Positions 9,801 to 21,800 of a stretch of DNA of 64,000 bases are shown one piece after another. Below the pieces are notes generated by a model that made no database searches, had not been told where the DNA came from, and saw only the letters and a list, made by a program, of their open reading frames with translations. Within the stretch, counting starts at the first letter, position 1, and each line of letters starts with the position of its first letter. Location of the stretch: positions 14,741,423 through 14,805,422 of the forward strand of contig OY755176.1 of the NCBI GenBank assembly GCA_963576735.1. Direction: 5' to 3'. The translations under genes were made by a program, and so were the position numbers. The stretch is from Bedellia somnulentella. Taxonomy: Eukaryota; Arthropoda; Insecta; Lepidoptera; Bedelliidae.

Positions 9801-12800
9801 ACAAAAAGATATTGATAATGTAGTTGAATGAAGTGAGGCTAATAAACTTAATTTGAATTTAGCTAAATGTAGCACCATAACATTAAGCAGAAAGAGGAAT
9901 CCATACCATTATCAATACTTAATCGATGGCGCAGTGTTGCCGCGAGTTCAGGAACTGCGGGACCTTGGGGTTAATATCACAGCCAATCTACATTTTCGTA
10001 ATCACATTGTGAACACGTGTAAGAAAGCCTTTCGTATGCTGGGCTTTGTGCTTCGAACTGTAAAGGGTTTTCGAAACGTTGAGGCACTTTATAATGCGTT
10101 AGTTAGAAGCATATTAGAATTCAACGCAGTTGTCTGGTCTCCACATGAGGTTAAGTATTGCCTTATGTTGGAGAAAGTACAAAATAAATTTGTTAGTGTT
10201 TTGTATTGGAAAATGTACGGAGTTTATCCTTATTACCCCTTGATGTACCCTACTTTATTCGTACTGGGTATGGTGGGGTATAACTCATTGGGTGTGAGAA
10301 GAGACTTCGCACTAGTGTCATTTTGTTTTAATATTTTTAGGGGTCTTATTCACAATCCCACAATACTCAGTATCGTTCATCTGATTGTTCCAAACGAGTG
10401 TTTGCGACGGCGGCGGCGCCGCGGCCGGCTGCTGGCGACGCCGGCGGCGCGCACTAACTTGCTGCGTGACAGTGCGCTGTCTCGAGCTATCATATCCCTG
10501 AACCAAGTCGCCGAACAAGTAGATATTTTTTCGTGTTCTTTTATGGATTTCAGACTAGCGTGTCTAAAAGTGTTATGTTATGGATAGATTTAAGCTCTTT
10601 GATTTTACTTTATGATATTTAAACATTATGTTTAGTTTTTATTTTTTGTTGTCCGTAGAATAGATTGAAAGATATTGTTATTTTGTTAATAAATTACATA
10701 AACATACATAAACGTTCACGCCGAATATCCCCGAAGGGGTTGGCCAAGGTACTAATACTTCTGAACATCACGTGACTTTGTCACCTGGTGTTCGGAGTAC
10801 CCACGTTTTGCATGGACAGTGTACTCACGTGATAGGGGGCAGGCCTATCGCCGTTTTGTACGAATACACTGTCACATGACTAAGTACAACTCAGCCATGT
10901 GGGTTTCCTCACGATGTTTTCCCTCACCGTTAACAACCATGATAATTTAACCACACATATGTCTTTAGAAAAGACAAATAAATTGGTGCAGGCCCGACCC
11001 AGGATTTGAACACTAGTCGTTTGCACGATAACCGAGTGTTCTACCCACTGGGCTATCACGGTTGTTAATAAATTGTGTATGTTAAAGTGAAACATGAACG
11101 AATTAGGTTTATATCTGTAATGTTTATGTTTTTGTAAATAAATAAATAATGTATATGAATGAAATTTGGCAAAACGCTAGGTGATGGCCCCAATTTTCAA
11201 ATAGGATACTTTTTATCCCGGAAAAAATGATCAATAAAATATTTACGCCTGATTGAACTAAGAGTACAGTAAAAAAACGCCTAATGTTTTGTCATAAGCA
11301 AATTTGACAGTACGAAGTCTGTGGGGTCAGCTAGTTTTAAATAATTTATAATCTTTTTTACATTTAATAACTAATAAATGTATTATTTATAAAGTTTATA
11401 TCATGTTTGCCGTGCAGTGCCGGCTTAGAATGTCGCTAACCCTTTCTACCCACGGGTGTCGTAAGAGGCGACTAAGGGTATTGGGGCTTTTTATTGGATT
11501 TTTGGGCGATTGCGGACCCATCACCAAAAACCTGTATTTTTACCATCTTTTCCCCACTCGACTTCCAAAAGTGGCTAAGGATTTTTTTATTCCTTAGCTC
11601 TGGCTACCCCTTCTAGGGAAATATAGCCGTGAGTATATGTGTATGTGTTAATATCGTACGCTGCAAGTGCGCGCGATGCTCGTCCGCGTTGGTGTAGGCG
11701 TGGCAGTCCGCGTCGCGCTCGTCGGCCGCGTCGCGCGTCGCTCGGCGCGGCAGCGCGGGCGGCTCCGTCCACCAGCGCTTCTCACCTGCGGGCGATTCTT
11801 TGTCAGTTATTGTGATTTAGATATCGGGCTCGGCCACGTGACCACGATGCGGCGTCGTAAACGTGAAACGGTACGGAACGGCGACGCAGCGGAGTACGTT
11901 GCTGCACTGGGAAATTACATATTGTCGCGCCGCGCGCCGTGCAGATTAACGTTGCGGTACCGTGGTAAGTCTGCACGGTGCGGTGCCACGTTGTATCACG
12001 ACGCCACACCTTCTCGTACTTCTTCAATATTTTTGCAGTCAGTCTACATTTTGACATGGATCCTTTAAGACGTATTCTGCTCTTGTTGCTTAGAAGAAGA
12101 AGCATGAAGATAAAGTAAAGAAAAAAAATATATTGGATCAATCCATATCCCGCGTCGCACCGTCAACGTGTGTTTGCACGACGCGGCAACTTATTTTCGC
12201 ACGGTACGATAACATGGAATGCTCTGACACCGCGAATTTTCACGTTTACGACGCCGCACCGTGGTCATGTGGCCAGGCACATCGTATCATCTCAGAGATA
12301 TTGTTATTTTTTCTTAAGATTATTATCAGGCAATTTATTTTACATTATTCTGCAACATCTCAACAAGACCACCTTACAAAGCAGATTCAAGTAATTATGC
12401 ACGTGGTAGCCACACAAAGGTTTAGTGATAGGCTTCTAACCTTATCGCCTACCAATCGCTTACAAAGTCTCATACGTGAGTCACCTAATTGAAAAAAATG
12501 GGATAGTGTAATAATCCAATACTTTTGACTTGTCATGAAATATTCAAGAAACTATACGTTTCTAGAAGAGGGATAGGAATAGAACTAGACGACTAATAGT
12601 GAAGTAAATTTGTTTAACTAATGATATACTCATGGCTATAAAGCCCAAAACCCCACCACCAAAAACAAAAAAGCTATGGAACAACCAAAGAGGGTTGGTG
12701 ATGGTCCTTAGCCATTTCGCGCAACAATAACTTACATAGTCAAAATACGCACTAGATATCTCTACTAGCGTACATAAAAGGAACAAGCTAAATATTTTCA

Positions 12801-15800
12801 TACCAGATATCCTCGGCGGCAATGGTGGTGCATCACTAGGTTCGCTCCAAGAAGTGCGGCTGTGACGACGAGCCTCCACTAACTCGCTTTCCAAGGAATC
12901 TCTGAAACATTGTTTACATACTGTTCATAAAATTTTCGTCTTACAAAAGCGAGCTATCCGATCTATTTACATGTTGATGTCGAGGGATTCGTTGCGTGAA
13001 AAAGGAGATTGACCATTTTTGTATGAACGTTGGACCAAGTGCTGCCCAACATTGAATGATGGTACATAATGTTCCTTAGACTAATATCAGACTGTAACCC
13101 AAAGCGCTTTAGAATCTATCCGAGGAGTACTGAGAAAAAAAATATTTTTCATAGGATTTACATTGACGACTTAATCATAACCAACAGCTGTTTTTTTAAA
13201 TAAAACACGGTATATTGTGAACAATGGATTATTTATTACTATTAAAACACTTGTTAAGTATAGTGCTTTAATAAATCAATCATTTATTCGTTACATGATC
13301 ATGATTCGTTACGTCATCTATGATTATTGAATTTAAAAATAAAGCAGGCCGCCTCAAAACGTCTTCGTGCCTAGCTCACCCCAAAAACCAAACTAGGCAA
13401 ACAACGTGAGCACAACTGCCGATCGTTCGCCGCCCAGTAAAACACGAACTGCAATAATGATTAATTGAACGGAGCCCATGATTGTTCTCGTCAAGTAAAA
13501 AATGAATAGCCGGGTCGATAAGTGATGCAAATACGATAGTTCAAAAGTAATGCCGGGTAGTGAGAAAATAAGGAGATAAGTGCACAGTACGATTCACGTC
13601 ACAGAGTGGTGATAGACTGCGATACAAACAAAAGGGCGCGCGCGCAAGCAGGTACNNNNNNNNNNNNNNNNNNNNNNNNNNNNNNNNNNNNNNNNNNNNN
13701 NNNNNNNNNNNNNNNNNNNNNNNNNNNNNNNNNNNNNNNNNNNNNNNNNNNNNNNNNNNNNNNNNNNNNNNNNNNNNNNNNNNNNNNNNNNNNNNNNNNN
13801 NNNNNNNNNNNNNNNNNNNNNNNNNNNNNNNNNNNNNNNNNNNNNNNNNNNNNNNCGCGAGCTGCGAGGCCACGAGTCGCCGCAGCCGCGCCGCCGCCGC
13901 CGCCGCCGCGCCCGTCGCCGTCGCCGCGAACTCGCCCGACAGGAACGCTTGCTCGTACTTTGTTATGCCGCCCTGGGTATACAAAATTAGAATGAGGAAA
14001 GAATTGGCTGGTTTTGCTTGGAGATGAGGTTATCATATCAGTATGTTTTGTGGAAACACATATATAGCATAGGTTATTTTTCATAATGGAAACGGTTGCA
14101 CATTTATTTTTTAAAAAGTAGTTACGACACGGGGATCGAATGGACCCCTCTCTGCATGATAAGCACATGTTCTGCGCTCACCGATGTGCTTATCTGAGTT
14201 ATAAGCAAGCATATAAATACATTAACGTACTTATTTTGATTTATTTCAAACATCTGTTTTTATCTTTATAGATACTCCGAACCAAGGCCTTATAAATTAA
14301 TATGGTGACTTGTGAATTTTGCAGTACCTTAGTTTGCCTATTTATGAAGCCAGCCAAACGCGAAGTCTTCTGGATAATATAATTAAGATGCTCCCGGAAG
14401 TTTAGCTTATTATCGACCATTGTTATGAAGTGAGCATTGAGATTAATCCGAAAATACGCGGCAACTACAACATCTTTTACTCGAATCTTCATATACTGTG
14501 CTTCATCGTCTCGCTTAATGTGATCCCACGTATGAAGCCTTGCCACAGTGTCGATATCGCGGACGAAAGCGCCCTGCACGATGCACCGTGGGAAGGTCTC
14601 ATGCGTGATATCACGGACCGTCGGTAGCGATACGGTAACTTCATTTGCTGCATTGCACTGCATTTTGAAATGATGTTAATTAAAGATGGTGAACTTCTAG
14701 TCGAATCTTCATATTCTGGGCTACATCGTCTCACTAAGAGTGGTCCCACGTATGAAACCTCGCTATAGTGTGCGTGTCTCAGGCGTGATAGCACGGATCA
14801 TCATTGGCGATGCGGTAACTTCATTTGCTGCATTGCACTGCATTTTGAAATGATGTCAATTAAAGATGTACGCAGTCCGACATGCATCGTGAGAAGAACC
14901 CCATATGCGAGCGTAACCGTCCGATGTTGCCGGCTGTGCGTGATGATCCTTAAAATTGCGCACCTTTGGAAAAGTCCTTTAGAATTATATAGTATGAGGC
15001 AGCTCATTATTCATTCATATTCATTATCATTAGCCCGCATAGTCTACTGCTAGATCAGGTTGCTATGCGCTCTTTGGCCTCTATAGTACATAGTATAGCT
15101 CACAATCATTTACTTAAGAAGACTTTTCCCCACTCAATTTCTAAAAGTTACTGAGGATTTTTGTTGCGAAGCTCTGGCTACCCCTTCTAGGGATTTATAG
15201 CCGTGATTGTATGTATGTATTAGCTCACCTGTACGTTAGCGTCGATGGTACCTTGCAGCCGCATGGACAGCGGGTTGATATTCCGCTGCGGCTGCATCGT
15301 GTACTGCGAGATCAGGTTGCGTAGCTCGCGTTCTGTGGCCTCCATGGTCTCACATGCGAACTGAAATCATGTGTATTTATTATGAAATTTTTGCATGTAT
15401 ACAACATGAACAAGAAAAGTTATCAAACTAAATCAAGAGTACATACAATTTCAGATTGGCAAGGCAAAAACAAATGTTAATTATTGCAAGCGAACAGTGT
15501 TCAACGACCAACTAGACTATATGTTCAACGAAACAATAGTACTGATTCACTGTTAGTAATTTAAGCAGAGTTAAAAACTAACTTTTTGTTATCGTTTGGA
15601 GATCTTGGAACTTGACAAAAAAGTAATTATTAATTAGCTAAGTAATTCACCTTTTAAACTCTAGCGGTTTGTAGACATTATACATTCTAATCGGAATTAA
15701 TCAACGTAATATTTTTATTCACTTACGTGATATGTTTGCCCGACGTTTCAGCACACCTACTGGTGCCGTGGTCACGGTAAGTGTAGTCAAAAGTCAAAAG

Positions 15801-18800
15801 TAAGTGCTAAAAATATTTCGTTGATTAATCCCGATTATTATGTATAATAGCTAAGTAATTATTATATTTGTTCATAACATATCCGTACACCTTTTTTACC
15901 GGCACATTCTACCAACCTCAACCGGGGTGATCTCTTCGACACTGCGCGACGTCACTTCGGACCACCGTAGAATACCGGGCAGCGTGTTTTCCGTCACCAG
16001 CGTCGTTCTTTCTATCCACATACTCTGCAAATTAAAATAATGAGTCATGTTGTATTACCATCTGAAATGTTGGCCTACGAGGTTTGATAGAGCATAAATA
16101 ATAGTTTATATAACACAAATCTATTAAAAAATTCTTCTTTTTTTCGTTCATTCTCGACTTGAATAGTAACATACAGCATTGTTTGGATACTCACATCATT
16201 CATTCCCATTATGGTAAGCAGACTCATGAATACCACAAAATATGACCTTGCAAATACTTCGAGATTCATCTTCATTCTCAATTCCACACATGTAAAATTT
16301 TTACACTATTTTTAAAAATCATAGACTCGCTCAAAAAAGTTAGTAACACAGATACCGAGGCTAATAAATCTAACAAAATACACAGTTATCACTTCACCTT
16401 AAACTCATTGTCCTTATTGATTATGTTGCGATTATAGAATAGAATAGAATAGAAAACTCTTTATTGTTGTTATTATGATGATGTTTATGTATCTGTCGTG
16501 GCCATATCGTAGATTTGAACACATCGTGAAGTGATCGGTCATTTCATGAAATAGTCACATTTCATGAAATGTTCAACTGTTTATTGGCCACATCGTGATG
16601 TGGTTTGGGCAGATCAATGATAAGAAATCGTTTCTCGATATGGCCAACTAAACGTGCGGCCGCTTCATGAAATGATTAAGATTATTTGGTCATATTGTAA
16701 AATAGGTACATTAATTACCGGTAGAGGCGCTGAAAGCGCTTTGTTTATGAGTGAAGATGGCGGCCGTCGTTGGCGAAAGTGTTGTTTCTCGCGGTGAAAA
16801 AGTTTGTTCATTGTTATTAAACGAGGAAGAGAGTTATATAACAAAAGAGTTTTCGACGAAAAGATTCTCGGGTACTTTGCAAATTACGAAAAAGCTGAGC
16901 AATATGTTCAAAACCGTAGAGTTTGGATAGCATTTCACAGATCACCCTATTTCTACGATCTGGCCAAGCGTGGATGACCAAATCGTGAAACGTTAACGAT
17001 TTTATGATCTGGTCAAATTAAGTTGGCCACATCATGAAATGTGACTATTTCATGAAATGATCGATCATTTCACGATGTGTTCAAATCTACGATATGGCCA
17101 CGACATATCGGCCGGTCCCATATAAAGGTGCGGACGTCATTGCAAGGTTATAACCCATTTATTCCCCATTGCCAGAGGCACACTTTCGATTGCCACTATA
17201 TAAAATTAGTGTCACTAAATCAAATACAAAAAATACAGTTTATCTCCTTACCTTAAACTCATTATCTTTATCGATAGGCGGTTTATGTATCGGCCTATCG
17301 CATATGAACGTATCCACGTCGTTGCAAGCGTAGAACCGCTTCACTTGCTCGGGCACGCCGGACGGCCAGCTGCGGCGGGACGGGACCGGTTTCACGTTGC
17401 AGATTTGGATGTCTAGAGAGGAAAGTGATGGTAAATTATTTGGAGTATGATGTTGATTATTGATGATTGTGGGTTTCTTTCAATCTTAGATGTGACCTTT
17501 ACGGATATTGTGAGGACTTCGTCCAGACAGAAACTGTAAGTGTGAACTGTTATACTATTTGTGCAATACTTTAATTTGGTTATACTATACATATATTTTT
17601 TTCAATAAGTTTATTTATCGCAAATTTGTTAGTATAAGATCGGTATAAATATAAACGTTGACTATTGATGTCAATGTTGTGTATGCAGTATAACATGATA
17701 TTCTTATTTAGTTTGATTCTTCTAAAAAATATTATATTAAACTGTTATGGGTTCCAAGGTAAACTTATGCTTAAGTTGTGTTTTGTTATCGAATCGCGAT
17801 GTTGGTTGGAAATTGTTTTGAATTAGATCTGGTTTCACCAATTTCGCCCGTCATGACTTCGAATATTGACTGAAGAATGTTTGGTTTCGAACATTTTTCA
17901 TTTGATTATGGTTGGCCCCTTTTCAACCTCCACTAGGTTTGCTGTGTAGTGCCAATATATATCTTGGTCGAACCTTACTCGTTGTCTCATTTACTTGTCT
18001 CCACCCGCCATCCTTATATGGCGACCGTGAATAAAAACAAAGTGTAAGTTAGTGAAGTGTAGCTGCTTGCGCGAAAAATAAAAATGGAGTTGATCAGTAA
18101 TAAAGTTACTTTCACCGCGAAAAATTGTCGTGGTATGATAAATATACCAGTAAAAATAAATTGAAATGGGTATGGTAATGGGACATATGTGTGTGATACT
18201 TACACTGCGTGTCAGCGTTAACAACGGAGTCGTCGGGCGGCGTGTTGCGCATGAGGATGTGCGCGGCGGGGTACTGCGCCTGCACGCGCTGGGTGAACGC
18301 GCCGATGCGCTCGTACTCGTGGCCGCGGTACACGAACTGCTTGTTCTGGTTTACAACAAACTTATTACGGTTTACTGCCGCAGTAAATAGGGACTTATAA
18401 CAAAAATGAATAACAGTTATGTTGCAAAAGAAATAAAAATAAACTATATTTTCTTAAAATCACTTCTAGGATGTAGAATTGAGTTTTCAAATTGAAAATA
18501 TTTTATTACATGTAATAAGTCTTTCTACTATTAACTTACTAATCTTTACTGGTCAGAATATGCAAATAACATAACATAACATAACATAAACGTTCACGCC
18601 GAATATCCCCGAAGGGGTTGGCAGAGGTACTAATACTTCTGAACATCACGTGACAATATGCAAATAGGTTAAACGTATTAAAATTAACAGAGCAAAATGT
18701 TCTAAAAAAACAAGCAAATTGAAATATCAAAAGTAACTCACCCTGACAAAAAGAGGACATCCATTCCCGTAGAAACCGACCCGGAAGTATTCCGGCTCGG

Positions 18801-21800
18801 GTCTCAGTTCCGGTGTCAAAATGGAGTCTAAAAACGTAGCGTGCATGCGAAGACAATGCGCCAGTCTCGCGTAGTCACATAACTTGGCTTCGTATAACGT
18901 AGCTAGCTCACGCAGTAAGGGCAATCCTTTCTCCCAACACTGTAAGCGAAAATATGTATTGTAATGCCATTATTATTATTAACTAAGTGGAAAAACACAG
19001 TCGTAGGTAAAAAGAGGTATTGATTCATATCTTGAATCAGCCTACACCTCTTTGTCTTTATCAAATTATAAAGAGATCAATGTCTTTTTATTAGGAAAAT
19101 ATCGTTAGGAAATTCCAATATAGCAATCTAGATCTGTACTTAATCATAATAATGCGACAGTGTGTTTCTACAAAGCAGCGATAAGACAGCTGTCTTTTAA
19201 AATGGGTGGTGGGTACTAAAAATAGTACCGAAAACCGATAAATTAGCATTAACGTTAATATGCCATAATGTATACATACTATACTTGACAAAAGAATATA
19301 TGACAATCAAAAACGTACCTTTCCCCTATCGAAGTATTGTAAAACTTGGTTGTAAATAGCCTCTTTTCGTTTCCATTCGGGAGTGTCGGGATGTTCGGGG
19401 TCCACACCTATCTGATCACTGTCCCAATTCAAACTCTCTGCGTATAGCTATAACAATTAAACCACAGTAATTAATAACTATAATCTCACATACGTATTTA
19501 GTATTTCAATGTTTATTTAACTTACCAATAATGTGCATCCTGCTTCTACAAAGTTATCCGATGCTATATGCAAATCGTGTAGTTTGTATACGTAACGCAG
19601 GTACATTTCCTTTCGGTCGATTTCGTTCTTATAAAAACTCTGAAATAATAAAAAGCATTCATGTATTTTTATAGCGAACTAGCTTTTTGCCCGCGACTAC
19701 GTCCGCGTGGACTACATTTTTTGCATACATCCAAAATACCAAAACACTATCTTAACTTCTGTTTTTTTTATATTTATATTCCCGTGGACGTTGTGATAGA
19801 TATAAAGAACATTGAGACTTTTTAAGTGATTATTGGGCGATGCAGATGGAGACCCATTTGACTACCGTTTCCCCATTCAACTTCCAAAAGTGAATAAAGA
19901 ATTAATTAAAGCTGTCGCTACCCTTTTTTGGGATTTATAGCCGTTAGTTCGATGGTATGTATGTATGTTTTTCCGCGATTATCTCGTGTTCGGCTAAAGC
20001 TATTGTGATGCGGGTTTCAGAAAAGCAGTTGTTGCTTTCAGGAGAAGGTTTTAGTGCTTTAACCGACTCAAAAAAGGAGGTTCTAAGTTAGACCCATAAG
20101 CATGTATGTATGAAGGTTTTTAGATATTTAATTTTGGAGCCAACAAACATGAATACGTTACCAGCAAGTTGACGGTGGCGGCCATCCGCTTGTCTTTATG
20201 CTCGGCGCCGCGCATGACGGCTCGGTAGTCCAGCAGCCGCTCGAGCAACCGCGACACGCAGCCCACGAACGCGGCGCCCGCCTCGCGCCAGCCCTCGCTT
20301 TGCACGCGCTCCATTAGACTGAAAATATTACAACATACTACTTTTAAAAGGACTTACGCCCGATTCCTGAATTAAGTATTCCAGCTGAGAACAACTTAAG
20401 TATCTGTGAGTGAGAAATCTTAACAACTGAATGAGACAAAACGATACTTAAGCCGTTCTCAGCTTGAATACTCAATTCAGAAATCGGGCGTAATTCTACT
20501 GAGAAACTTTGCTGCGATATCTTCTAATGTCTTCATTTATTGGACTTCTATATATAATCGATACCTAATTATATGAAACGAGTAGACACAAAACCCACAA
20601 AAGCGACGCCCACCTTACGCTGAGACGAAGCGCGTGCTACTTCAGTTTGGTTTTATGAACTGATAGACAGTGTCCCGTGAAGCTGGGGGCCGTTTTGACG
20701 GGGATGTGTGTACCTAACTAAGCTATACCAGATAGAGAGAGGTAAGGTGTCTTAACCAAAGTCAAAGCGAGAGCAAAGCATTCTGGATCCGAGACAAAAT
20801 CTGCTAAAATAGTCTACTGAGTGATGTTCACATCAGTGTATTGGGGTGATCAGGGATCCTATCAAACTATCTGCGAGAAAATTCATTGATGTGATCCTTA
20901 AGTGTCGTAAGTTCTTAATATCTGTGGTGACCATAATTCCTAGCCGACAGAACATACCTAGCTCAAACGACAATCTGGAGTCTGCAAACGCAACACTATC
21001 CTAGGAAAGGATTGGGCGTATACTTAGTCTTTTTCATCCACGGGGTGTATCGAGGAGTTATACTGGTGGCGGACATGCCAAGGCCTACCTCTTCCGAAAG
21101 AGCATGGCTGTGTTTTTAAGAAAGGGGCAACTCTAACTGTCGTGTCCGCGGAATGTCGTTAGTGTAGATGTGGATTAGTATCGGTGAAAACGTCGAGACC
21201 TGTGAGAGTCTCGCATGTATCGGATGGTGCTCCATCAGGCTCACACATATACAATATCAATCTACCAACAAACTTCTAAGATTATTTTTTTATGGAGATA
21301 TGATGTCATTGACTTTCTAAGTTTGAAAGTAAGTCTATTAATTGAAAACTGTATGACAAGCATAGATGAAAAGCAACGTATGGATTTCTAAATATCTAGA
21401 AAAGTCATTATATTTATAGCTTAATAACCATGGAAATAACGACCATAGTTTCGTTCCCTATGATATATTTCGGAACAGCTGAACAATGATCAACAAAATA
21501 AATTATTGTGAGGACTTATAGAACACGGTTCATTTGATGCGTGTATTAGTCAGCATAGGTGTACAGTTTCTGCGATAGGGTTGGAGGGCGGAGGGCTCTA
21601 GCTCATGGGATTTTAGACTTTACATTCTTAAGCGTACAACTCTTTAGGGAAGTAAAATGTTTCCCTAATTTGACGCACTAAATGTATAAATTTAAGTTTA
21701 TTAAAATTATTTATACAAACAGAAAAAAAAAAGATATAAGTTTCCATTGAGGTAGGCAGAAACTACAGCCACTTTGTAGCATCCTTCAAATTCTCTCGAG

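Noticed and set aside
13541..14168. Frames running through the N stretch
   Set aside because: Unknown bases cannot be translated; only the exon to 13856 has support.
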